The position numbers and the translations under genes were made by a program. The notes beneath the pieces are model-generated. The model was not told where the DNA came from. It did not search any database and saw only the letters and a list, made by a program, of their open reading frames with translations. 64,000 bases of DNA from Aphelenchoides besseyi (lineage: Eukaryota > Nematoda > Chromadorea > Rhabditida > Aphelenchoididae): assembly GCA_024699855.1 (NCBI GenBank), contig JAMPIQ010000002.1:11904001-11968000 (forward strand), in the 5' to 3' direction. Shown here one piece after another: positions 23,344-36,738 of this stretch (within the stretch, counting starts at the first letter, position 1; every line of letters starts with the position of its first letter).

Positions 23344-26300
23344 CTGTAAGAACATGCGAAAGTCAAACGTAAAACTTAACAACGCGAATTGGCACGTAAT
23401 AATTGAGGTACAAGAGATAACACAAGCTACTCGGTTTGATCTCTACATTATCAATGAATAAGAAGCAATCTGTTCACTCCTCAGGTTGTTCAGCCGCGAA
23501 CAGAGAAAACTGAATGGCAACAGGCCCATAGAAAGCAGAAGGAAGCGATCGCGTAAGCAAAACAACTCTCGGAAAAGACATTCAACTGCACAGTTGCGAA
23601 CAGCGAACTTCGAGACCGAACATTCTCCTCGATTTCCACTCACGATCGACAACCAACCACAAACAGTTGCGCGCATTCGTCCAATTGGCGCGCGACTTCG
23701 CTTTCCACCAAACGGCCACGCCCGCGATTCTCGAGCGCGTAGTTTTAATTGAAATCAGAATATTCGGTGTCGTGCAAAAACCAAGTTGACCTGCTTGGAC
23801 ACACGCTGTCGACATTTTCAGCGAATACTCTCGAGACTCATTAACAGCAGAGCGTTTTTGTCGAACACAAAGTTTCGAATACGCGAAACAAACGCAAAAC
23901 GTTTACCGTACAATCGGAAGCGGATGAATTGCGCACGAAAACCGGCGGCGTGGATGAGCGATTGAGCCGTGGCATTGAAAAGAGAGTGCACAATCGTTGC
24001 GGAAGGACGATTCGACTACGATTACGTAATCCTTACCAGCGCTTCACGCAGTCGACGGTACTTCACGCACATCTACAGACGCAATTTTACGTTTCAAACG
24101 ACGGAAAACTACACAACAACTCGGAATTTTAAACGAAAAAGAAACGCGTCACCGCCGTTGAAACCCGGTCGAAGAAATCCCCCCTCTCCGATTCACGCCT
24201 TTCACGTAACTCTTCTGCCGTTCAAAATACCGGCGGATTACACGCTTCCCAACTGCAAACCGACGGTACGGTGGTTGAAGGACAGGAAACCTGTTCGCAC
24301 GAGACGTACCTAGCGGTGACCGTGTAAACAACACGAACGATAACTACGGTAAGAACGAGTGGTAAAATTTGCGCGTGAAGTTTCGCTCTCGATTTTTTTT
24401 GAGTGCTTTAAATTTGATTTTAAATAACTCCGCTTCAGTCGGCAATTCTCCTCGTAATTGTCTCCGTTTGCGCAAGTGTTGTTTCATACAAAAGTCTCGG
24501 GGTGGTTTCTGGTTTTCGGTTAATTGAAAGTGAGTCGACTAGAAGTCCCAGGAAGTGAACTGAACTTGTTTTATACACAACAATAATTGCTGTTCTATTC
24601 TATTCGTAAGTTTCAACAGGAATGGCCGTGAATTGTAAGAAGTGGTTCGATGTCAGTAATGTCGATCAGCTAATTATTCTAAATTCAACGTTAGAACTTA
24701 TGAGTGGGGCAAACAATTTGCAAGGTCTTTAATCAAAAAGGCTTCACGTTTTGAGTGCACCAGTTCGCTTACAAAAATCTGTAAGTAATTGGTTTAGAGG
24801 GTCTCGGGGGACATCAAGTCAAAAAGGTCGATTAGACTTTTAACTATGTGGCTAAAAAGTTCGAGTAGAACATTCCAGAGAATCAAGAACGCTGCAAACA
24901 TTTGTACGTTCTAACAGAAGTGCGATCGAACCTCGACTGGATTGACAGCATAATGAACAGTCGAAACGGCTTCTCAATTAACCCAATTCACTTCCAGCTA
25001 CTGTAATGTTATCCGACAATTTTTTCGAAAGAGAAACCATCAATTAGCTCATTATTCTCATGCTCTTGGAGAGAGATTGCTGAATGAACTTTCAAATCGA
25101 TGGTCATCACAACAGCAATCGACTTTCGTGTTCTGTCTGTTTCTCACTCCAATCAAGACCTTCAAACGGGTTGGTCCGTGAAGAGGCTTCTTATTTGTTT
25201 ATTGCGGTATCCGCTGATCGGAGCAATCCGTCGAATAAGGAGGGCCGTCGCATACACAGGTCACATTGTTTTCTCTTCCGCCGGCACACTTCGTGTCGTC
25301 TTCCGAATGCGATTAGCACGTGCCCAATGAGCTGCATCGAATGAGTTGCGCCAAAAACCATTGAATCAGCGTGTCGACCGTTCCACAGCTGCTCTTTTTT
25401 GTAAACGAACCGCATTTGTTGGCTCAAGTTGTTAGCGGTCCAATTTCAGTTACGATCATTGAGGCAAAAGCAAGAAGACATTGAAGTTTAAAAGCATTGA
25501 GGCTTGAGATTACAAACCGTATATTTGAATGCTTGCATTTACATTCTATCATTGCAAACGAGTGATCGTTTTGACACCGTTAGATTTATTCAACAAGAAG
25601 ATGCGGGAATTGAAACAATTAGTCGAAACTAACTTTATTCGTCTTTGAAATTCAAACGTTGCACGATGAATACGCGTGTCTTCCTTTTAGTGGTTCAAGG
25701 CCAAGTACTCGAGACGGATCAAACCGGATGAGAAAATGAGTGAAAATAACTCCGATTGATCCTCGCTCACTTGACTTTAAAATAATCCCGATCATGCAAA
25801 TGTTTGACTTCTGCCACTAACATACAATTTATAGGAACAGTGCAGTTAGAACGATTAAACAGATCGTCTCAAGCTTCTCAATTTTTCGGTAGACTATGCA
25901 TTAAAACTAATGATCTATCGATCGCTTGAAACCATCAGAGAGTTTGTTTTCAAATACTCGTGTCCGTCGAATTATGTTCGGATTTGGATCGTAACCGTAA
26001 CACACGATCTTCTTTGCGTAGCCTTGAGCTTTCCGCTAAGTACCGGAACTCATCCGAACTTGTGTGGAGTCTCATTGTATACTTGAATTAACGTTAGGAA
26101 TGGCCTTGTACTGCGCTTGTTCTTAACCAAAACTTCTTATTCAAAGACGAAGGTAAGATCTTGCGGAAACTCGAATTTGCTTGTTTGATCTTATTATTTA
26201 CGAGGACAAAAAGAACTCACTCGAGATTCATGTTGTTCGAAAAACAAAACTAAATCAACTCTGGACTAATCAGTCAAGTTTCCTGACAATCAGATGAATA

Positions 26301-27505
26301 CATCAACTAGGAGTTCGTCGCTACGTTTATTATCGACCCTACGATTCTGCTTGATTAGAAGATTTGGCCATTCTCAAGTTACTGTTCCCGTAATTGTGTG
26401 ACAGTTAAAAATGTCATCAACAAGAACACCGGTTTTAGCTTATGATGTGAACTCGACAAATACATAAACATGCTTGTTGTTAAAAGAAAAAGCTGTACAT
26501 ATTTGGTTCTTTACTATCCGACAGTTTTCCACATAACAAAAATTCACTAAAAAGATGTCGGATATGTTACTTAATTCGAATACTTGGATAGTGATTGACC
26601 AGAGATTGCAAAGAAATGCTGAACTCAAAACGTTCTCGGGCGTGAACTTCGAACAACTTGCGACTGCCAATTCGATTGTGTTTTGTAGGAGTGACTACGA
26701 TCGTATGTATTCGGGGCCAAAAGAGGCGTTCGAGGAGACAACTAAATCAATTGAGAATAAAAGTGATAGTCACTAACCAGACGATATTTGGGTGAATCAA
26801 GTGATTTGAAATAATGCGAAATGAATCGCGATTTACCGTACACAATTCGCTTGTACAAGTCTTCTGTTGTGAAGCATTGACCTGAAAGATCAACGTTAAC
26901 CAACAATCCCTTTCACGTCGATTACCAAGTAAAACAAAACAATTTAGCAGTATAATTGAGATACCGAACTTCATTTTAGAGCTCTTCGTCAACTCGTCAG
27001 TCAGAGCGATGCAAACTGAATGGAAGGAAAAGGCGTATTCTCGGTCGGCATCTCAATTACAAAAGTTAGGAACACATTTTGTGCTGATATCAGTTTACAC
27101 GCTGCCTCGTGGGTTCAACAACATTCTTCACGGATTCAGTAATGACGCAGTTAACAAATCGAATATTCCACTCAAGTTTTATTTAGCAGCCCACTCGTTT
27201 GCTTAAATGGTAGGATATCAGTTTATTGCAATACGACCGTTTCATCGGTTGTTTTTAAATAACCAATCTTTGCAACCTGTATTTTTTGAAATGATTATGT
27301 ACCAGCGGAATAACAATAGACATCGGGAGTTAAGTGAAAATAAAAATTAGCACCGATTTAAAAATAAGTTAAGTGGTTATGAGCGTTGAATTGTTGTTGC
27401 TCCCGTACTACCATATAATTCGGTATTTGTTGTGGAAGCAGACGAATTTGCATGCCAAAGTGGTTGAATAGAAAGAACACCGAAGTTGGGTCTTAACCAC
27501 GAATG
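23344..27505. other. 4.2-kb gene desert upstream of ovo
   Basis: Part is expected to be the 5' UTR and regulatory region of ovo; 23500-24330 is richer in G and C and carries short frames on both strands with no family match. Further on, 24400-27400 shows only short frames. No repeat, tRNA or splice-consistent exon was recognised. Confidence 0.5.
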
Positions 27506-29632
<2,127 letters not shown>

Positions 29633-30532
29633 TTGCGGAAATTCTGAAACAAAATCAATTAATGCAATCATAAAGACTCTGAAAAGATTCAAGAAAACGA
29701 CGTCCGCATGAATGAGACTATAAACAGTGCTCTGAATCACCCACGTTTGCTATACAATTGAATTGAAGTGCGAGTAAATACCTATTGGTTTCTACGTGAT
29801 CGTGTTACTAAAACATCACCCGACTACTGAACAAACATTAGCTCGCGCGCGATTTAAATTGCTTTGTAGTGGCTACGTCATAGTTAATCTTCACGTTGTC
29901 CAAAAGGTTGTTGAATCACTTGCAGATCGAAATCCGCAATTCGACCAAACAAAAATCAATCGGAGATTACAAACCAAATTGTGATCAACAACCTCATTTT
30001 ATGATCCCCGACTTGCGCTTTAAAAGTTTTTGTTTCATGAAAATCAAATAACTTGCCGTCATCGCTGGTTCCGGCAATCAATGGTTGTCGTTCGTTTGAC
30101 AACATTTCCATCTAAAGACGACAATTAAGCATCAAAATATCGAACATACCCAGAGCTAGTGTAACACAAAGATTATGTGGTTAGTGCGATGGAAACCTCT
30201 AACGCAGTTTCGAATCGATTGTGATCATAACTGATAAGCAACGATGATATGCGGTAGCTAAAAAACAAGTTCTATTCATCACAAGTCAACAGACGCAAAA
30301 CTGAACGGTAATGAATAAACAAAAACAATTGTATGTGCTTCAAATGTGCCATTTGAATGCTTAGTCATCGCTTGTGATATGAACATCAAAAGAACTTTAA
30401 AAGTTAAAAATGAAATATAGCTTGTAACAAACAAGTTAAACGAGAAATGACAGAGGTGTCAATCGTTTCGTCGGTTATTTTGCTGTTGAGTAAACTGGTT
30501 GACTACCTTCCTTTTGTCCACGTTTCATCGCA
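29633..30532. other. Divergent intergenic region between NRAMP and lipoyl synthase
   Basis: Presumably holds promoters for both flanking genes. No coding exon or structured element was recognised. Confidence 0.5.
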
Positions 30533-31649
30533 ATGTTGCTCAGAAGAAGTGTTCAATTTCAAGTGTTGAATTATCGCTCTTATGTCCGACGTTCTGTAGC
30601 CGATGGTCCCGGTTTGGATCATTTCATTCAAAATCGTGAGTTTTATTTGAATCTTTTCGAATCTGTGGTTTAGAAAACTCGAATGAAAGAACGAAAACTG
30701 GTCGACTGCGTTTGCCCGATTGGTTGAAACGGGATGTGATCAAAGCCGACCAAAAACAACTCAAACTGATGAGACAACTCAGGGGCCTCAAGTTGGCGAC
30801 CGTTTGCGAAGAAGCTCGTTGTCCGAATATCAACGAATGCTGGGGCGGCGATGATCAGTCACCATCTACTGCTACAATCATGTTGATGGGTGATACGTGT
30901 ACTCGGGGTTGTCGTTTTTGTTCGGTCAAGACCGCTCGTCGTCCCGGCGCCTTGGACCCCAAAGAACCGACCAAAACGGCGACTGCAGTGGCCAGTTGGG
31001 GTGTTGATTACATTGTTTTGACCTCGGTGGATCGGTTGGTTTACGAACATAATTGTGGAATGAACTGTTTTATAGAGACGACATTGAAGATGGTGGCGCG
31101 GCTCACATTGCCGAAACGATTCGTGCGCTCAAGTCCAAATGTTCGCATGTTCTGGTTGAAGCGCTGGTCCCCGACTTTTCCGGACGTTTGGAGTGTGTGG
31201 AGAAGATCGCTGAATCGGGACTGGAAGTCTACGCTCACAACATTGAGACGATTCGACGTTTGACTCCGTTAGTTCGTGATCCCCGTGCCACTTATGACCA
31301 ATCGCTGTCGACTCTTGATCACGCAAAACGAATCAAACCAACACTCGTTACGAAGAGCTCAATTATGTTGGGATTGGGCGAAGCAGATGCCGAGATCGTT
31401 GAAGCAATGCGTGACTTGAGAGCTGTCGGTGTTGAGGCTCTGACTCTCGGTCAATACATGCAACCAACAAAACGACATCTGATGGTCAAGGAGTGGATTG
31501 CACCGGAGAAATTCGATGAGCTGAAGAAGCTGGGCGAGGAGATGGGCTTCCTCTACGTCGCTTCAGGTCCGCTGGTTCGTTCTTCCTATCGAGCCGGTGA
31601 ATTTTACCTGAGAAACATCGTCGAGAAGAGAATGTCCGATGACAATTGA
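30533..31649 (+). CDS. LIAS: Lipoyl synthase, mitochondrial (radical SAM)
   Basis: Inserts two sulfurs into protein-bound octanoyl groups to make lipoate on pyruvate dehydrogenase and related complexes in mitochondria. Three exons fit in phase (30533-30635, 30674-31034, 31076-31649) for about 345 residues. The N-terminus ([20 protein letters not shown]) is basic and free of acids, as in a mitochondrial presequence. The auxiliary iron-sulfur cluster motif [12 protein letters not shown] and the radical SAM motif CTRGCRFC are intact. Further blocks are [57 protein letters not shown] and the C-terminal [11 protein letters not shown] with its serine ligand in RSSYRA. Full length for the family, no defect seen. 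Confidence 0.95.
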
Positions 31650-31767
31650 TTTAAATAGAACAAATAAACAGAATTTTATTTCAATTACTTGGGAATTTCA
31701 TTTAACGGATTAGTTGTTCCATGGCTATTAACTCAAAATTGCTACCGACTTATCAAAGTCTTTTGAG

Positions 31768-33012
31768 ATGGTCGTGCGAGTCACCGGTTCATTGGATCGA
31801 GAGAACGGTTGCTATTTGGCGGGCGAAAATGTAGAAGTGCAGGTGAGTAGACGTTCTTGTTTGAAGTTTTCGGTTCAACTTCAGATGGAGTTGGTGAATG
31901 AAGAGAAGGAAAAAGACGATGTTCTTGCTTGGATTTGTATGCAACTGCATTGTGATCGAGTGTTTGTAAGAGGTGGAAAAACGACTGAGAAACCGCAACC
32001 CAGTTCCGCCAACACAACTTCTGTTCGTTTACCGAAAGAAGCCATCTATTCGTCCAAACCAGATATTGTTCTCTGTAATTGGGTATTTTCGAAAGGAAGC
32101 AAAGAGAATCGTGAGCGAAAGGTTCTGATTCCTCTCGGTTTTCCACCCACTTTCAAGGGTCATTTTGTTCGTTACAATTGGCATATTCGCATTGCGGTTC
32201 AACGTATCGATAAACCGATTCAAACTCTTTGTCTGCCATTACGTGTGCTCAACTCAACGGTCAACATATCGACCATTCCGCCTACCGTCGAAAACCCGTT
32301 TCTTCGGAATGACACAGAACGGTAAGTTGGAGTACTTTTCTGGTTTCCATATTTACAGTCCGTCCGCACTAACTCAAGCAATGGAACAGGTGGAAGACAA
32401 AACAAGTGGACGTAAGATGTCAGTTTACGACGTTGTCAGTGAAGGCGATCTGTTTGCGACAGTCAATGTTGCTGCTGGACCGTTTAAGTTGGGCGATGTG
32501 GTTCAAGGATACGTCGAGTTTCCGGACGCTGAAGAAGGAAAAGCAACGTGCGTTCAGGTGATATGTTCAATTTTCCGTAAACATATTTTGATGTTTAGAT
32601 GATTGCACGAGTTGAAACAGTTGAAGAAAACCTGACCACAGAACTGAACAATACGAACGTTGTGTTGCAAAATTCTACGCAAATAACAACTGCATTCATG
32701 CATGGATGTCATTTTCGAGTTCCACTTCCACTTTCCGCAACTCCAACTTTTACGGAACAATCAGGTTGCTCGGAATATCACTTCAACCTCAATAATTTGT
32801 TTTTAGTTCGAGTTAGATGGCGAGTTCATTTCGAGTTTACAATAACCCGCGATACGATACTCAATGTCAGTGAAAATCTTGCTCGTCCCATTCCAACGGT
32901 TACCATTCAAACACTTGCTCTCGACCACTCTCTTTTTGTTCACTGTTGTAATCCGCTGAATGTGGGTCTTATAATCGGTGGTACGCCCACAACTGCTGCA
33001 ATTTCTGTTTAA
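31768..33012 (+). CDS. RGP1: RGP1 homologue (RAB6A-GEF complex partner 2)
   Basis: Arrestin-fold subunit that with RIC1 activates RAB6 at the Golgi. Five exons keep phase (31768-31842, 31885-32321, 32359-32557, 32599-32764, 32807-33012), giving about 360 residues. Landmarks shared with RGP1 are the N-terminal strand ending CYLAGENVEV, a DVLAWICMQLHCD segment, PDIVLCNW, IPLGFPPTFKGHFVRYNWHI, QTLCLPLRVL, FKLGDVVQGYVEF, an FRVPLPLSATPTF block, and VRWRVHFEFT. The first 42-bp stretch taken as an intron (31843-31884) is a multiple of three and could be read through. It starts only 118 bp after the lipoyl synthase stop on the same strand. Confidence 0.88.
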
Positions 33013-33479
33013 TACCACAATTTACGTATAATTCTACTAACTTATTAACGCTACAGCATAATAAAAAGACTTTGAATATTTTCAAATTTAAAATGGTTAG
33101 TGGCTTCAAAGTGTTGTCTAGGAATACAGGCACTTCCATGTGGTAACTTGTTTATTATCAACATAGAAGTTTGCGCGATTTTACAAACAGATTGACAATA
33201 CCGGTACTGTGAGAGATCAATAGACCGGTGAGTTTGGAATCAAATGACAACAATCGTTCGTATATTCGAAAAAGACGAATAACAACTGAAAATGGGAACG
33301 TCGAGTATTAAATTAGAAACATAAAATACTATGGTGCATAGTTAGAACGAGTTAGTATTTCCATTAAGTACTCGTAATCTCAACAATCCAATTCACGGGG
33401 TAAACAAAAGGAATTTGATGAATGAACATTTGAAACGAAGAATGGAATGCGAATTAGAACAACGAATTCCCATCACCGT
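33013..33479. other. Convergent 3' flanks, no gene
   Basis: AT-rich sequence between RGP1 (plus) and the FGF gene (minus). Nothing recognised. Confidence 0.5.
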
Positions 33480-34850
33480 TTATGGGATCTGTTGCGATGT
33501 TTCTTGACGCTTTTGTTCCAAATGTTTCCGACGAGTTGCTCGCAATTTTTCTTCACGAATCAAACGTCTGCGTCGTCTTCTATCTTTTCTGAAGACTTTT
33601 CTTTCTGCTTCTGGCATCGGGCCGAGTAATAGGTCCAATTGGTGAGGTTCTGTATCATCGATTCGATTGGCGAGTTGCAAAGCTTCACGGCGTCTTTGAA
33701 TTGCTAGTCGTTCTGATTCTCGATTGCTATTAACTTCGTAGACTTTGTGTAGTTGTTTTGCTGGCCATCGTGAGTTCAACGAGTTAGCCAAAATCTGGCT
33801 TAAAACACGTGATTCAGAACTCAACAATGCGGCTGGAGCCCAGGGTTTTTGTTGCCGTTCCAGTGGCGGCATCGGACGTCGACGATCGGCGTTGTAGTGA
33901 TGATTGAGCCAATTAGATTGAATACGATAGGCAGCTTGAGTTAAAAAACGGGGAATTAGGTCGATGATTCCAGTTTCATCAAAATGCACAACCAAAAAAT
34001 GAGATGAACGTTGTCTGCGTCTTGCGTGATTTCCTCTTCTTGCCTTTCCAGATTTGCGTATGGACACATACCACGGAGAAGAGTTTGGCGAAGAATGGGC
34101 ACAAGACGAGAAAACATTGAAATAGTTTTCCAACATTCCTTCCATAAATACGCAATCTGCGGAGTAATGAGCAGAAGGCTAAATAATCAGCGTTTATTAA
34201 ACTGGCAAGTCGATAAGCTAGAAAGCGAAAATAAAGTCGACTTACTACTGCGTATAATGCACCTTTCCAGTCCATACATAAGAAGTTTTGTGACTCCAAA
34301 CCGCGTATGCTAATCAGACCAAACGCTACGGAAATAAACTCGAGAAGCGCTGCAATTAGATCATAATTGTTATTTCTAGCTGTGATTACGTACCAAAACT
34401 ACTGGTCTCTTTCCTTGTTCCGCGAATATATTCCACTTCGGCCGTTTGATTCCGTCGACGTTTGGCGTGAGCAGTCCGATCGTCCAAAATCTCTAGCCAT
34501 CCACCCGAACGACAGTAAATGGCACCCTGTCGATATAGTTGTTCAACTCTGAAACAATTTCAACTAATAATAAACACAATCAAATACCGTGATTGATGTA
34601 ACGGTAAGCGACTAAGAAGGATTTCGTCTGTTAACGCCGGATCATTGGATTGACGCAACAAAGTTGCTTGTGCATGGACGGTAAGCTCTCTCGCGTTTCG
34701 TGCACATTTTGTCACAACATAGGAATCATGCCTGTCGAAAGGTGGGAGTCCAGAAGGCGCAGAAACGTGTGGAGCCATTGGATCATAATACAAAGCAGAC
34801 GGATTGATTGTTGGCGCCGCTATGGATGAACTTGGTAGAAACAGATTCAT
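33480..34850 (-). CDS. Fibroblast growth factor, LET-756-like, with long basic tail
   Basis: Ligand of the FGF receptor tyrosine kinase. Four exons keep phase (34850-34588, 34548-34394, 34349-34246, 34178-33480), giving about 406 residues, close to the size of the C. elegans LET-756 type rather than of small FGFs. Residues about 90-235 form the beta-trefoil: QLYRQGAIYCRSGGWLEIL, then ALLEFISVAFGLISIRGLES, NFLCMDWKGALYAV, ADCVFMEGMLENYFNVFSS, WYVSIRKSGKARRG and RSSHFLVVHF. The N-terminal 85 residues show no hydrophobic signal peptide. The C-terminal 160 residues are rich in R, Q and E and end with a run such as RKDRRRRRRLIREE, a likely nuclear signal. EGL-17-type FGFs carry a signal peptide, so LET-756 is the better match. 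Confidence 0.85.
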
Positions 34851-36501
34851 GCTTTACAGTCAACAAAAAATCATTTGCTTGATTAACGATGTATTGAAAC
34901 GAACTGACAGCAGTTGAACTTAAAGCAGTTGGACATTCCCGGTTGAACGTTCGCAACTCGAAATAATCTGAAACATTTTTTCGGTCAGTACTTTTACCGT
35001 AAAGTAAACAAAGAGGACACGCACATCATAGAAAATGAGTGGGATATTCATGGTTACGTAAGCAAAGGCGAGAAAGACAAATGATTGACGCCGAGAGACT
35101 GAAATCCAAGAATTTCGAACAAACTTAACTCCGAACTGGTGGATAAGCAAGCGGTTGTAAATTATGTACACGGACATAAGAAACTCGGTTAGAATAGGTT
35201 CAAAAATGCAGTTTGAAGAGTTCGCAGTAACGTCTTAGTATAATGACCAAAGAATAGAAGATTTCTTTGCAGACGGTTTATACGAAAAGAAGTTCAATTA
35301 GAAGACAAAAACTTCTTTTCAACTTTGCAAACTACAGATTGTGCTCTTTCGATGTTGTTTGGTTTGAACGGAAGACTTTCCAGCAAACGCATTTGATTGG
35401 CCGATGACGATTGTATACGCTTCCCGTTGGTAATATGGTTTGTAATTGTCCATTTCACTTTACAATCCCAACACGCAAGCTCTGAAAAAACTTTCCGTTC
35501 AACTGACATTGTCGTTGACATTTCCGGAGGAATTACGTCTTTTCATCGTTTTTATCAACCCATCCATAAACCCACGAACAGTCGAATATGCCACCCACTC
35601 GTACATGTGACAAAATTCGATGGTAAGATCTCGTCGAGATCATCTTCAGGTGAAATTTTCGCTCATCAATTTGAGTATCAAAACTTTAGAGCAAAATCAC
35701 AAGAACGAAAAGAGAAAACAAATAAAATTTAAATGACCGATGTGAATGGCAACATTTTGTCGTTAAATCAACGAGTTCTCGGTCGAAGCTTCTTTGGTGC
35801 GGAATTTGAGGGGAAATTGACGCGTAAAAGTAACGAGAAATCGACCTGTGATTCGAAAAGTTAACAACCATTTCGAATCAAAGTAATTGATACAGAAAGA
35901 ACGTTGTTAGAACAACCTATGCCTAAGTATATTATTATCTTAAACAACGAATAAAGAGTGAATGTGCTCGTAAACTGAACGATAACACTTTTATGTCTAC
36001 TCTAAATGACAATCTCATAAGCTTCTCAAAATAAAGATAAACGTGTTTAAGTGGTCATTTAAAATAAGACCCCGTTTTCTCGGTAGGAGCTAATAGAGAA
36101 CTCAAAGTGAACGAAGAAAAAACGATTCTGCTCTTCGATCATGCTTGATCGGCGATTGTTGTCGTCAACAGTTCGTAATTTATGAACACAAGTCGATTAG
36201 TTAATTGAAATTAAAAGTCCCAAGAACGGGTATTTGACAAGAAGATATCCGCCGACCAAAGGCCAACGGCCAATAAAATCGTGCCGAAGGGACCTTGGGG
36301 ACAGACTTTTTTCCGTCAGGCAATCACCTCGGAATTGATGAGTCCGCGGAAAAAAACTCGTGTCCCGACGCTCCAACGAAGGCGCGAGATCTTTGCCACT
36401 CATTTTTCTTCAGCTTCAACCCGTCCTGACACCTGGCCTCGGGGGTTAGCCTTCTTCCGAAATTGAAATATTAAACAAATCGACCTCACAGGCACTTGAT
36501 C
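34851..36501. other. Intergenic, mostly empty
   Basis: Two minus frames were weighed. 35177-34920 is hydrophobic without a family. 35521-35294 reads MSTTMSVERKVFSELACWDC onward for 75 codons with a proper ATG and stop, but no homologue is recognised. The stretch 36205-36465 is more GC-rich, with open frames on both strands. Confidence 0.4.
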
Positions 36502-36738
36502 TTAATTACCTCGAAAATCAAGTAGCGCGAAATTTGACACATTAAGTCTAAGAATAACGGGAAATCCGGTTGTTTTGCCGATATACAACTGCTGATTGAC
36601 ATCGATCGGCGAGTTGTTTGATGCCACGAACAATGACAGGTGGATCATGAGGAAGTCGAAATCGAGTAACTTGTTGTCACGTTTTTCCACCCGCTTAGCC
36701 TTCTGCTCGATTTTCATGCGCGTCTGTTTGGCAGGCAA
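36502..36738 (-). CDS. Orphan coding-like exon, 70-75 residues
   Basis: After a possible acceptor (CCAAACAG near 36728) the minus frame reads TRMKIEQKAKRVEKRDNKLL, then FLMIHLSLFVASNNSPIDVN and FPVILRLNVSNFALLDF, ending RGN and a stop at 36502 or splicing at a GTAATT donor. Codon choice looks coding and an amphipathic, coiled N-terminus is followed by a hydrophobic part. The family is not recognised. It could be an exon of an unmodelled gene continuing through the GC-rich stretch to 36205, a fragment, or chance. Confidence 0.3.
   Translation of the reverse strand: MPAKQTRMKIEQKAKRVEKRDNKLLDFDFLMIHLSLFVASNNSPIDVNQQLYIGKTTGFPVILRLNVSNFALLDFRGN

Noticed and set aside
34920..35177. Hydrophobic minus frame just upstream of the FGF start, as a possible signal-peptide exon
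   Set aside because: Too long and hydrophobic in several segments, and no in-phase donor/acceptor pair links it to the FGF ATG.
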